Part shown: positions 48,578 to 57,752 of the stretch, one piece after another | How the letters are laid out: each line of letters opens with the position of its first letter | How positions within the stretch are numbered: the stretch's first letter is position 1 | Assembly (NCBI GenBank): GCA_046309355.1 | Contig: JBKCPL010000023.1 | Location: 1 to 64,000, forward strand | From: CAYSBE01 sp046309355 | GTDB lineage: Bacteria > Bacteroidota > Bacteroidia > UKL13-3 | Reading direction: 5' to 3' | DNA: 64,000 bases | Program-made: the position numbers and the translations under genes | The notes under the pieces: model-generated | Databases searched by the model: none | Told to the model about the DNA's origin: nothing | The model's input: only the letters and a program-made list of their open reading frames with translations

Positions 48578-50674
48578 TCACGAAATTCGGCTCCAGCGAG
48601 ATTGACGTGTATATGCCTCAAAATACAGCTTAAGTTTACTATGTATCGGACTAGCCAATTCCGGATCTGTGGCTATGATGTGTCGCGCTGCCTCACGTGC
48701 GGCTTGTAACACGAGTTGGTCTTTGGCCAAATCGGCAATGCGTAAATCAAGCACACCACTTTGCTGTGTGCCTTCCAGCTCGCCCGGACCACGTAGCTTT
48801 AAATCAATTTCAGCAATCTCGAAACCGTTGTTGGTATCGCACATGGTTTTCATACGCAATTTTGCATCGTTTCCAAGCTTGTAGCCTGTCATCAGTATGC
48901 AATAGCTTTGTTCAGCACCACGCCCTACCCTGCCACGCAGCTGATGCAACTGCGACAGACCAAAACGTTCGGCACTTTCAATAATCATAACACTTGCATT
49001 GGGTACATTTACACCTACTTCAATAACTGTAGTCGCCACCATAATATGTGCTTCTCCACTAACAAAACGCTGCATCTCGCGGTCTTTGTCGGCCGTTTTC
49101 ATTTTCCCGTGTACCATACATATCTGATACTGTGGTTGAGGAAATAATTTTTGAATTTCATCAAATCCCTGCTGCAAATTCATGTAATCCATCTTCTCAC
49201 TTTCTTCTATGAGGGGATATACAATATATATCTGTCTGCCTCTGGCTATTTGTTCCCGCATAAATCCGATTACGCGCAAACGGTTACTTTCAAACCTGTG
49301 TTCTGTTTTTATAGGCTTACGGCCTGCAGGTAATTCATCAATTACCGACACATCCAAATCGCCATAAAGAGTCATAGCCAGAGTTCGGGGTATGGGTGTA
49401 GCTGTCATAACCAGCACATGTGGCGGATAGTTATTTTTCTTCCACAACTTCGCGCGTTGCTCAACACCGAAACGGTGCTGTTCATCAATAACTGCAAGTC
49501 CCAGATTTTGAAATTGCACAACCTCTTCTATCAAGGCATGTGTACCAATGAGAAAGTGTATAGAACCCGATGCGATACCGGCTAATATTTCTTTACGCAC
49601 CTTTGTAGTGGTGGAACCTGTTAGCAAAGCTATATTCAGCGGCATATCGCCTAGTAGTTTAGTAATCGTTTCAAAATGTTGTTGTGCCAGAATTTCGGTA
49701 GGTGCCATCATACATGCCTGAAATCCATTATCGATAGCCATGAGCATACACATCAGTGCTACTACTGTTTTTCCGCTGCCAACATCGCCTTGCAGCAGCC
49801 TATTCATTTGCTTACCCGATTTTACATCGGCACGAATTTCTTTGAGTACTCGTTTTTGTGCCTGTGTGAGTTCAAACGGCAAATACCGGTTATAAAATGT
49901 ATTAAATGCTGCTCCTATTTTCTCGAGTCGGATGCCGTTGTATACACTTGCACGTGCATGTTTGTACCGAAGCAACCGCAGTTGAATAAAAAATAATTCC
50001 TCAAACTTCAAGCGCTTTTCGGCTTCGGCCAGCATGCTGTGAGAAGAAGGGAAATGTATTTGAATAAATGCTTCCTGACGAGGCATTAATTTTTGTACCT
50101 GCAACAAATCAGCGGGCAGGTTTTCTATCATACTAAATTCAGGATGGGTAACTAGCGCGTGGGTTAATTTCATGAGCGTACGTGTATCGAGCGTTTTAGC
50201 CCTCATACGCTCAGTAATACTATACATCGGCATTATGTTCAGGTACTTTTTATCGGCTTCCTGCTCAGGATCATCCAGCGTTGGATGTGCCATATTAAAT
50301 GTACGGTTGAATAAAGTAGGTTTGCCAAAAACCAGATACGTTTTATTTTCCTTCAATGCCTCTTTTACCCATTTTATTCCCTGAAACCACACCAGTTCCA
50401 TTCGCCCGGTGCCGTCAGTAAGGTCGGCTACCAGGCGTTGACCGCGCTTTTGACCCAAAAGCCGGATATTGTTTACTTTGCCTTTTACCTGAACATACGC
50501 CATATCTTCACTTAACTCAGAAATGGAATGTATCTGAGAACGGTCGATGTGGCGGTACGGAAAGTGAAACAACAAATCGTGAAACGTAAAAATGCCTAAC
50601 TCCTTTTTAAGCAATTCAGCACGGTTGGTGCCCACCCCTTTTAAGTACTCGATTGGCGTATCTAAAAATGCCAT
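48578..50674 (-). CDS. recG: ATP-dependent DNA helicase RecG
   Basis: RecG remodels stalled replication forks and branched DNA. From the ATG at 50674 it has 698 residues: an N-terminal wedge (OB) domain (KVKGKVNNIRLLGQKRGQRL region), Walker A LLQGDVGSGKTVVALMCM near residue 293, DEQHRFGVEQRA (DExH motif), MTATPIPRTLAMT, and motif VI QLRGRVGRG. Length is normal. The frame also opens with a TTG at 50683 that is part of the -7 element, so the ATG is the start. Confidence 0.97.
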   Translation of the reverse strand: MAFLDTPIEYLKGVGTNRAELLKKELGIFTFHDLLFHFPYRHIDRSQIHSISELSEDMAYVQVKGKVNNIRLLGQKRGQRLVADLTDGTGRMELVWFQGIKWVKEALKENKTYLVFGKPTLFNRTFNMAHPTLDDPEQEADKKYLNIMPMYSITERMRAKTLDTRTLMKLTHALVTHPEFSMIENLPADLLQVQKLMPRQEAFIQIHFPSSHSMLAEAEKRLKFEELFFIQLRLLRYKHARASVYNGIRLEKIGAAFNTFYNRYLPFELTQAQKRVLKEIRADVKSGKQMNRLLQGDVGSGKTVVALMCMLMAIDNGFQACMMAPTEILAQQHFETITKLLGDMPLNIALLTGSTTTKVRKEILAGIASGSIHFLIGTHALIEEVVQFQNLGLAVIDEQHRFGVEQRAKLWKKNNYPPHVLVMTATPIPRTLAMTLYGDLDVSVIDELPAGRKPIKTEHRFESNRLRVIGFMREQIARGRQIYIVYPLIEESEKMDYMNLQQGFDEIQKLFPQPQYQICMVHGKMKTADKDREMQRFVSGEAHIMVATTVIEVGVNVPNASVMIIESAERFGLSQLHQLRGRVGRGAEQSYCILMTGYKLGNDAKLRMKTMCDTNNGFEIAEIDLKLRGPGELEGTQQSGVLDLRIADLAKDQLVLQAAREAARHIIATDPELASPIHSKLKLYFEAYTRQSRWSRIS

Positions 50675-50680
50675 ACCCTG

Positions 50681-50688
50681 CAAGTATA
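50681..50688 (-). promoter_or_regulatory. -7 promoter element of recG
   Basis: TATACTTG on the minus strand (7 of 8 matches) ends 6 nt before the recG ATG, predicting a leaderless mRNA. Confidence 0.45.
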
Positions 50689-50824
50689 CGATTTATCCTA
50701 AATTCATAAATCGAACCTATGATATAAGGTACTGATCTAGGTAACAGCCACTGCGAAATGAATAGCCGCTAAGTTTATCTACTAATGGTGGAGAAAAAAC
50801 ACTTCTATTAAACATGCATAAGCA

Positions 50825-50832
50825 TAGGTTTG
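50825..50832 (+). promoter_or_regulatory. -7 promoter element of the WG-repeat gene
   Basis: TAGGTTTG is an exact TAnnTTTG match, 6 nt before the ATG at 50839. Confidence 0.5.
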
Positions 50833-50838
50833 TATGCT

Positions 50839-51954
50839 ATGAAGAGGTATTTACTCATTTATAGTTTACTGTGTGCAGGCATTACGATGCAGGCTCAGAC
50901 TTTATTCCCGGTCGAAGTAAAGGGGAAATTCGGGTATATGAATAACGAAGGGAGCATAAGTATACCTGCCATATATGACTATGCCGATGATTTTAGCGAA
51001 GGCCATGCTGTTGTTGCTCTTAACCGTATGCCATGCCTCATCAACATGCAAAACAAACGTATAATTGACACCGGCTTATACCAGAACATAGGTATGCTGT
51101 CCGAAGGGCTAATTTCAGTAACGGATTTCAAACGCAATAAATACTACATCAACCTTAAAAACGAGCCTGTCATTCAGCTTCCCGGCAATACGTATGAAGC
51201 ACGTACTTTCCGCCATGGTTATGCCGTAGTTTCACGTCAGGTAGAGTATCATGAAACAAAGTTTGGCAAGGATGTGGGCACCGTAATATTTGTATTTGGC
51301 TACATTGACAGAAGTGGCAGGCAGGTCTCATCGTTTGACTACGAAGATGCAGATGATTTTTTTAACGGATTTGCCCGTGTAAAAAAGGGTGGACGGTTTG
51401 GAATGATTAACACCCGCATGCAGGAAGTCATACCTGCGCAATTTGAACGTGTGGGTGACGTTTCGCAAAACCGGATTGTGGTTAGTGAAAACAATAAATT
51501 TGGTGCATTGGATACCAACGGACGCTGGGCAATAAAACCGGTTTATGAATTGCTATTCCCGGCCACTGATGGCATGTTGGGGTTTATGCAAAAAAATCAG
51601 TTCGGTTTTATCGATGTGAATGGAGGTGAAAAGGTGCCTGCAGTTTATGCCGCAATTAAACCTTTTGCCGAAGGCAAGGCAGCTGTCTTAAAAGATGGCA
51701 AATGGGGATTTATCAATGCCTCCAACGAGTGGGTTTTGCGAAATGTATTTGATGATGCATCCGTATTCAGCGAAGGCATGTGTGCAATATTGTATAAGCG
51801 ACAATGGGGTTTTATTGATGCCACCGGTAAAGTCGTAATTCCTACACAATTTGATGCTGTAGGTTCATTCAGCAATGGCATAGCTGATGTGGTATACCGA
51901 GATATTCCGCTTTACATAAACAAACGTGGGGAGTTTTTACCTATACTGAAATAG
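50839..51954 (+). CDS. Exported WG-repeat protein
   Basis: The 371-residue protein has a signal peptide (YLLIYSLLCAGITMQAQ) and at least seven WG repeats of about 40-50 residues with the core G-K-(F/W)-G-(F/Y)-I-(D/N). Examples are KGKFGYMNNEGSISIPAIYD, NNKFGALDTNGRWAIKPVYE and KRQWGFIDATGKVVIPTQFD. These repeats form a beta scaffold; specific roles are unknown. The start is fixed by the promoter element just upstream. It is convergent with the OmpA-family gene. Confidence 0.9.
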   Translation: MKRYLLIYSLLCAGITMQAQTLFPVEVKGKFGYMNNEGSISIPAIYDYADDFSEGHAVVALNRMPCLINMQNKRIIDTGLYQNIGMLSEGLISVTDFKRNKYYINLKNEPVIQLPGNTYEARTFRHGYAVVSRQVEYHETKFGKDVGTVIFVFGYIDRSGRQVSSFDYEDADDFFNGFARVKKGGRFGMINTRMQEVIPAQFERVGDVSQNRIVVSENNKFGALDTNGRWAIKPVYELLFPATDGMLGFMQKNQFGFIDVNGGEKVPAVYAAIKPFAEGKAAVLKDGKWGFINASNEWVLRNVFDDASVFSEGMCAILYKRQWGFIDATGKVVIPTQFDAVGSFSNGIADVVYRDIPLYINKRGEFLPILK

Positions 51955-51966
51955 TACACATAGTGA

Positions 51967-53250
51967 TTATTCACGTTTTCTGAAAACAAACTCTACCCTT
52001 CGATTCATTTGCCTTCCTTCTTCGGTATCATTTGGCACCAGCGGTTGCGCCTCACCTTTGCCTTCATATGTCACTCTGCTTTTTGTAACTCCTTTTTCAA
52101 TTAGGTACAGGGCACAGGCTTTTGCCCGCTCTGCTGATAATTTTTGATTATACGCTTCGGTATTGATGCTATCGGTGTGTCCGGTGAGGTGAATGGATAA
52201 CTCTGAATACCGTTGCATAATATCAGCGATGGAATTCAGCTCGTCAAGCGACTGAGGTAAGAGTACACTTTTATCTGTTTCGAATACTACGTTCTGCAGT
52301 GTATAGGTTACATCCGTTTTTAATTCGGGTTCGTGATTCATCAACGAATCATGCTGAGTTGCATATTCGGCATATGCATTTTCGGGTACCAGCGATATGT
52401 TATCAAAGTAATAGCGCGTATCGTAGCTAATGTATTTAACCGGCTCTACCAATGTATCCAGTATTGGGTCAAAAACGTTATGAATAGAATCTACCTGTTG
52501 GCGGTACCATTTATCCATTTTTCGCACCTGCTTTTTATACCTGCGGTACTGCTTATTTTTGCTGGTTCCCCACTCAGACGAAGGCATGTACAATGTTTGG
52601 TGATTATATACTGTTTGCGCAATATCCAGTGCCTTTTTCTTGCCTTCGTTATAGTAAAAATACAGATTGCTGTTTTCCGTATTTACCGGGTTTATCAATC
52701 GTCCTATCAGCATAAATTTTTCATTGCCGCTGGCTATGTAGGTTTGTGTATAGGTATAGAATGTTTCGGGTTCTTGCACCTTATTCAAGTCCAGACTAAT
52801 ATGAGCTTGTGCAGAAATTAAAACACGCGTTGATACATCAAACGGGGTATCTGAAAAGTGTATGTGAACCGCATCAGGATACGATTCACTCCAAACCTTA
52901 TCTTTTAATGAACGCATCAGTTCAAGTTGCAACGTATACGTTTCGCCTGATTTTAAAGGCTGTTTTAACTCCACCAGTAAATACTCTGTTTCTCCCGGAC
53001 TTACTAAACAAATACCATTAATGGATTCAAGACGCATGCGGTCGCGCTTTACCCATCGCTTCTCATAGTGGTAATACATATTTACCGGTTGCTGCCAGTA
53101 CAATACCAGACCATATTCATCTTCTTCAAAGTTTCCGTTGGGCACCAGGTTTTGAGCAACTAATATTAAATTACCTGCACATGAGAATACCACTAGCAGT
53201 AGTATTTGCCGAATAGTATCATGCCTGACAGCCGCTAACCGAAATATCAA
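51967..53250 (-). CDS. OmpA-family outer membrane lipoprotein-like protein
   Basis: The 427-residue protein has an N-terminal signal (LLLVVFSCAGNLILVAQ) and a large middle domain of about 270 residues starting NLVPNGNFEEDEYGL, similar to carbohydrate-binding-like domains. It ends in an OmpA peptidoglycan-binding domain (HLTGHTDSINTEAYNQKLSA, ERAKACALYLIEKGV, RQMNRRVEFVF). The start is a TTG (53250) that overlaps the M16 gene stop codon (TTGA); no ATG precedes the signal segment. It is probably a cell-wall anchor coupled to the M16 peptidase. Confidence 0.85.
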   Translation of the reverse strand: MIFRLAAVRHDTIRQILLLVVFSCAGNLILVAQNLVPNGNFEEDEYGLVLYWQQPVNMYYHYEKRWVKRDRMRLESINGICLVSPGETEYLLVELKQPLKSGETYTLQLELMRSLKDKVWSESYPDAVHIHFSDTPFDVSTRVLISAQAHISLDLNKVQEPETFYTYTQTYIASGNEKFMLIGRLINPVNTENSNLYFYYNEGKKKALDIAQTVYNHQTLYMPSSEWGTSKNKQYRRYKKQVRKMDKWYRQQVDSIHNVFDPILDTLVEPVKYISYDTRYYFDNISLVPENAYAEYATQHDSLMNHEPELKTDVTYTLQNVVFETDKSVLLPQSLDELNSIADIMQRYSELSIHLTGHTDSINTEAYNQKLSAERAKACALYLIEKGVTKSRVTYEGKGEAQPLVPNDTEEGRQMNRRVEFVFRKRE

Positions 53251-56183
53251 TATCCGAAAATTTCTTCGAGTGTAAGCTCTGTTACTTCTCCGTATTTCTT
53301 CAATTCATCCATGTTTACCTTTTCTTTATTTCCCATGATGAAATAGTTAAACGGAGCATTCTTATAGCGTTTCTCGTGAAAGTCTTTAACCGTTTGCAGA
53401 TTCATTGAACCCAATTGCTCATACGTAGATATTCTACGGTCAGTTGAAAGACCCAGTTTTTGGGCAGCCATGTAATTGAACAGGATGTCTTCTTTGATGA
53501 TACGCTCGGTTTCAATCTGATTTTTGAGTGCTACTTTTACGTTGTCAAATGCGCTTTCTGTTAAAGGCATATTTTGAAGCAGCTCATTCATGGCAGGTAT
53601 AGCCTGGTTTATTTTGTCGGCTTGCGTACCAATATAGGCCATTATGTAGTACGGATCGGTTGCCTTAACCGGTGTATTGAATCGCGAGAATGTAGAATAA
53701 GCCAGTGCCTTTGATTCACGAATAGTTTGAAAAACAACTGACGACATGCCGCCTCCAAAATATTCATTGAATAAATTAATCACAGGAAGCTGATTTTCAT
53801 CAAACGCATCGGGTTGACGATTTAGCCACATGATTTCGGCCTGCACCATGTCGTAGTTCACGAAATAAACTGCATTGCCTTTTGTTTCGGCCCGGGTAAA
53901 GGATACAGGCTTGGGGTAAGGAAGGAGTTTAGTAGGCAACTTGTGCTGCTTGGTCAAAAATAGTGTCAGGTTCTTTAAATCCCTGGGGCCATAGTAATAC
54001 ACCTTGTGTTCATAGGTTGTAAGTTGTTTAATTTGGGCAACCAAATCTTTGGCTTTTAGCGCGCGCAATTCGGTTTCTGAAAGTATGTAACGCTGAGGAT
54101 TATTTTTTCCGTAAATAGCATAACTGCGCATAGCGCCCCAGAAAATCTGGCTTTTATTTTTCTTGGCATCTGCCCGTTTTTTCAAAATCATTTCAACCAG
54201 GTTATCCAACGCCTGCTGATCAGCCTTTGCATTAGCCAATAGGTGTTCAAAAAGCTTTGTGGCGGCTTCAAAATTTTCATCCGGACCGGAAACGTATACA
54301 TACACCTGCTCATCGGATGATGAGACTCCAAAATTGCAGGCCAGCTTGTAGAATTCGATACTTAGTTGTTCGGCCGAGTATTTATCGGTTCCCAAATATT
54401 GCAGTAAATCGATAGCAATAGGGAGGCGTATGTTATTAAACTTGCCCATATCCAGCACGTAATACATATTGAACAATGCATTATCGTTGTTACGTACATA
54501 ATAAACCGGCACATTGCCACCCAATTTCATTTGCATAATATCTCTGTCGTAATCAATAAACACAGGTTTAATTGACTCGGTCTTATTGGTTAGAATGGAG
54601 GTCACGAAAGGCGATGCATCGGTGCGGTTTACATCAACAGGTGATATTTCAGGCTTTTCTACCTTCACCACATTTTTGTCTTCACCTGTACGTTTGTATA
54701 CAACTATATAATCTTGTGTGTAGTAGTTATTGGCAAACTTCATCAGATCACTTTTAGTAATTTTTGATAGCTCATCCAATGATGTGACAACTTCTTTCCA
54801 GTCTTTATCAACGGTAAATGCATTCAGCATTTCGTAGGCTCTGCTATCGTTCGATTCGCTACTACGGATGCGGTCAACTTTAAAATTGGCGATGATAGCT
54901 TTAAGCCTGTCTTCGTCAAAATCGCCCTTCTTAATTTTTGCAAGTTGCTCAAGCAGTAAATCCCTTACTTCCTCCAGTTTTTGTCCCTGCTTGGGCTTAC
55001 CGCCAAGCATGTGTATGCTGTAATCTTTATTTATCCATGAACTTGAATAGGCAGAAAGAACTTTTTGTTTTTGCACGAGGTTTAAATCAATTAGACCTGC
55101 GGTTGAATTTGATAACAGGTAATCGAGCAGTGTTAAGTACAAAGAAGCTTTATCATTTGCACCGGGAATTTTAAATCCAATCATCATGCTCTCTGCATCC
55201 GGGCCCACTACCTCCTTAACCACCGGCTGTGCATTTACCGGCTCAGGAGTAAAACTAAACGGTGGCACAGGCTTTGGTTGCATGTAACTAAACTTTTTGT
55301 CAATTTTCTGAATAAGCTCACTGGGGTCAAAATCGCCTGACAAAATAATGGCCATGTTATTGGGCACATAGTAGGTGTTGTAGTAATTTCTAATCTTAAC
55401 CAGCGATGGATTTTTAAGGTGCTCAACTGTACCAATGGTTGTTTGTGTACCATACGGGTGGCGGGTAAACAGACCCGACAATAACGCTTCATACACCTTG
55501 CGGTTATCGTTATCGAGCGAAATATTTTTTTCTTCGTATACTGCTTCCAGTTCAGTGTGAAACAGGCGCAAAATCGGATTACGGAAACGTTCAGCTTCTA
55601 TATTCAACCAATTTTCAAGCTGATTGGATGGTATATTGTTTACGTACGCAGTTTGTTCCAGCGAGGTAAATGCATTGGTTCCGGTGGCACCAATAGCGCC
55701 AACCATTTTATCGTATTCATTCGCAATAGCATACTTAGATGCAATCAATGAAACGGAGTCAATTTGCCTGTAAATAGATTTACGCTTCGCATTATCAACT
55801 GTAGTGTTGTACTGCTCATACAACGAATCAATTTTATCGAGTTGTTGTTTTTCCTTCTGCCAGTCTTTTGTACCAAACTTATCTGTTCCTTTAAACAGCA
55901 TATGCTCAAGGTAATGGGCCAGTCCGGTGTTATCAGCCGGATCATTTTTACTGCCTGCCTTGGTAGCGATGTACGTTTGAATGCGTGGCTCTTTTTTATT
56001 AACCGACATCATTACGGTGAGGCCATTTTCCAGGGTATATATGCGAACTTGCAGAGGATCATTGGGAATTACTTTATACGTGTAGCGGCCATCTGCCGAT
56101 TTACGTATTTCCCAATCATAACCGGGTTGTGCATATACATTCAGAGCAAAAAGCACGAGCAAAGAGAAGATTGCATTTTTCAT
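53247..56183 (-). CDS. M16 family zinc peptidase (pitrilysin-like)
   Basis: The 978-residue protein has a signal peptide ending NVYAQ and the inverted zinc motif HYLEH (His90, Glu93, His94) in NTGLAHYLEHMLFKGTDKFG, with the distal Glu in ELEAVYEEKN. Two M16 halves follow, the second (about 540-970) lacking the zinc motif, as in one-chain pitrilysin and insulysin. It probably degrades peptides in the periplasm. It lies between miaE (15 nt) and the overlapping OmpA gene in one operon. Confidence 0.94.
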   Translation of the reverse strand: MKNAIFSLLVLFALNVYAQPGYDWEIRKSADGRYTYKVIPNDPLQVRIYTLENGLTVMMSVNKKEPRIQTYIATKAGSKNDPADNTGLAHYLEHMLFKGTDKFGTKDWQKEKQQLDKIDSLYEQYNTTVDNAKRKSIYRQIDSVSLIASKYAIANEYDKMVGAIGATGTNAFTSLEQTAYVNNIPSNQLENWLNIEAERFRNPILRLFHTELEAVYEEKNISLDNDNRKVYEALLSGLFTRHPYGTQTTIGTVEHLKNPSLVKIRNYYNTYYVPNNMAIILSGDFDPSELIQKIDKKFSYMQPKPVPPFSFTPEPVNAQPVVKEVVGPDAESMMIGFKIPGANDKASLYLTLLDYLLSNSTAGLIDLNLVQKQKVLSAYSSSWINKDYSIHMLGGKPKQGQKLEEVRDLLLEQLAKIKKGDFDEDRLKAIIANFKVDRIRSSESNDSRAYEMLNAFTVDKDWKEVVTSLDELSKITKSDLMKFANNYYTQDYIVVYKRTGEDKNVVKVEKPEISPVDVNRTDASPFVTSILTNKTESIKPVFIDYDRDIMQMKLGGNVPVYYVRNNDNALFNMYYVLDMGKFNNIRLPIAIDLLQYLGTDKYSAEQLSIEFYKLACNFGVSSSDEQVYVYVSGPDENFEAATKLFEHLLANAKADQQALDNLVEMILKKRADAKKNKSQIFWGAMRSYAIYGKNNPQRYILSETELRALKAKDLVAQIKQLTTYEHKVYYYGPRDLKNLTLFLTKQHKLPTKLLPYPKPVSFTRAETKGNAVYFVNYDMVQAEIMWLNRQPDAFDENQLPVINLFNEYFGGGMSSVVFQTIRESKALAYSTFSRFNTPVKATDPYYIMAYIGTQADKINQAIPAMNELLQNMPLTESAFDNVKVALKNQIETERIIKEDILFNYMAAQKLGLSTDRRISTYEQLGSMNLQTVKDFHEKRYKNAPFNYFIMGNKEKVNMDELKKYGEVTELTLEEIFGY

Positions 56184-56198
56184 ATGTGGGTGGTTTAA

Positions 56199-56780
56199 TT
56201 ATCCGTGAATATGTTCTTTAGTTCCGTAGTTAAGTATGATATTTCCTTCGTATTCCAGAAACTCATTCCAGCGTGCATCAACATCCTCGTGTGGACATAA
56301 CCTTCGGGCAAGCTTAATAAACAAGGTGTAATGCGTGGCTTCGCTTTGCATCAGTTCGCGGTAAAATGCAGCTAACTCTTCGTCCTGTATGTGTTCTGAT
56401 AATACTTTAAAGCGTTCACAACTGCGCGCCTCTATCATAGCGGCAAACAGCAGCCTGTCGAGTAAATTTTTTTCACGCCCCTCACCCCTTCTAACCATTT
56501 TCATCAGCTCGTTTACGTAATGGTCTTTTCGCTCGCGACCTAGCCTATAACCCCGGTTTAGCATAAATTGATGTACCCGCTGAAAATGTTCCATCTCTTC
56601 GCGTACTAGCTCCGCCATTGCAATTACCAGCTCGGTATGTTCGGGAAAATGCACAATTAATGCAATGGCACTGGAGGCAGCTTTCTGTTCACAAAAAGCG
56701 TGATCGGTAAGCACTTCTTCTATGTTGTGTTGCGCCAGTTCGGCCCAACGCGGGTCTGTAGATAGTTTTAATCTAAACAC
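56199..56780 (-). CDS. miaE: tRNA-(ms2io6A) hydroxylase MiaE
   Basis: MiaE is a di-iron monooxygenase that hydroxylates the isopentenyl side chain of ms2i6A37 in tRNA. The 193-residue protein has the four-helix ferritin-like pattern LVREEMEHFQRVHQFMLNRG, AAMIEARSCERFKVLSEHI and QSEATHYTLFIKLARR, with Glu/His ligands. The start is GTG at 56780, which matches the family N terminus (FRLKLSTDPRWAEL). The gene heads an operon with the M16 and OmpA genes. Confidence 0.92.
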   Translation of the reverse strand: MFRLKLSTDPRWAELAQHNIEEVLTDHAFCEQKAASSAIALIVHFPEHTELVIAMAELVREEMEHFQRVHQFMLNRGYRLGRERKDHYVNELMKMVRRGEGREKNLLDRLLFAAMIEARSCERFKVLSEHIQDEELAAFYRELMQSEATHYTLFIKLARRLCPHEDVDARWNEFLEYEGNIILNYGTKEHIHG

Positions 56781-56841
56781 GTAGGTTATGCATGATTATA
56801 CAAACACCTGCAAAATACGATGTGTAATCGTAAAATAAAAC

Positions 56842-57705
56842 TCAGCGAGCTGCTTTTATCAACCGGTCGTGTCCATTTGTATCTTTTAGCAACTCACATC
56901 GGCTGTATCCTTGGCTTATAAACAACTCCAGCGTATCGTGGGCCAGGTACTGATTTAGCTCAGCCATAATCACACCATCAGGCTGCAGTTGGGTCTTACC
57001 GAATTGAGCCAGTTCGCGGTAAAAAACCAATGCATCAGTATCGGGAACAAACAGGGCTGTAGCGGGTTCATAATGCAACACATTGGCACGCATGTGTTCA
57101 GCTTCGCTTACACGTACGTAGGGAGGATTGCTGATAATAAGGTGATACAATGACGAATTCAGTTTAGTTTTATCGGTCAAAAAATCGAGGTGCTTGAACG
57201 AAATATCGGCACGCAAGTGCAAGGCATTATCTGCCGCAACCTGCAACGCTTCTTCACTTACATCAATTGCTGTAACCGATGCACCGGATACGTTTTTCTT
57301 CACTGCAATGGCTAGACATCCGCTGCCGGTTCCTACATCCAGTACCTGAGGATTTGGGTGGTTTAAGGCTTTCAGAAAGTCAATGGCATGAAGAGCCAAC
57401 TCTTCTGTTTCAGGTCGAGGAATAAGTACTGAAGTATTGACTTTTAATCGAAAATTTAAAAATGGAGCATACCCAAGTATATACTGCAAGGGTTCATGCT
57501 TCAGTAACCGACCAATCACTAAATCAAAGCGATGAATTTCAGCTTCACTCAGGTTGCGATTGAGCATCGCAATCTGATGTTTTTTAATGAGCAGCATATC
57601 CTCAATTAGCCAATTTAGTATAGCTTCTGCTTCAGCCAAGTCGTATTCGGCCTGAAGTTTCTTCAGCATCGAGGTGTATAAGTTACTTAATGTAATTTCG
57701 GACAT
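56842..57705 (-). CDS. prmC: Peptide chain release factor N5-glutamine methyltransferase
   Basis: PrmC methylates the GGQ glutamine of release factors RF1/RF2. The 287-residue protein has a helical N-terminal domain, the SAM motif VLDVGTGSGCLAIAVKK and the catalytic SNPPYVRVSE (NPPY). It is divergent from ribD, with 47 nt between the start codons. Confidence 0.95.
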   Translation of the reverse strand: MSEITLSNLYTSMLKKLQAEYDLAEAEAILNWLIEDMLLIKKHQIAMLNRNLSEAEIHRFDLVIGRLLKHEPLQYILGYAPFLNFRLKVNTSVLIPRPETEELALHAIDFLKALNHPNPQVLDVGTGSGCLAIAVKKNVSGASVTAIDVSEEALQVAADNALHLRADISFKHLDFLTDKTKLNSSLYHLIISNPPYVRVSEAEHMRANVLHYEPATALFVPDTDALVFYRELAQFGKTQLQPDGVIMAELNQYLAHDTLELFISQGYSRCELLKDTNGHDRLIKAAR

Positions 57706-57740
57706 GGCATAAGGTAATTAGTGCAACATACGAAAAAGGT

Positions 57741-57748
57741 TACTTTCG
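57741..57748 (+). promoter_or_regulatory. -7 promoter element of ribD
   Basis: TACTTTCG (7 of 8 matches to TAnnTTTG, identical to the exosortase operon element) ends 4 nt before the ribD ATG. Confidence 0.4.
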
Positions 57749-57752
57749 CAGC

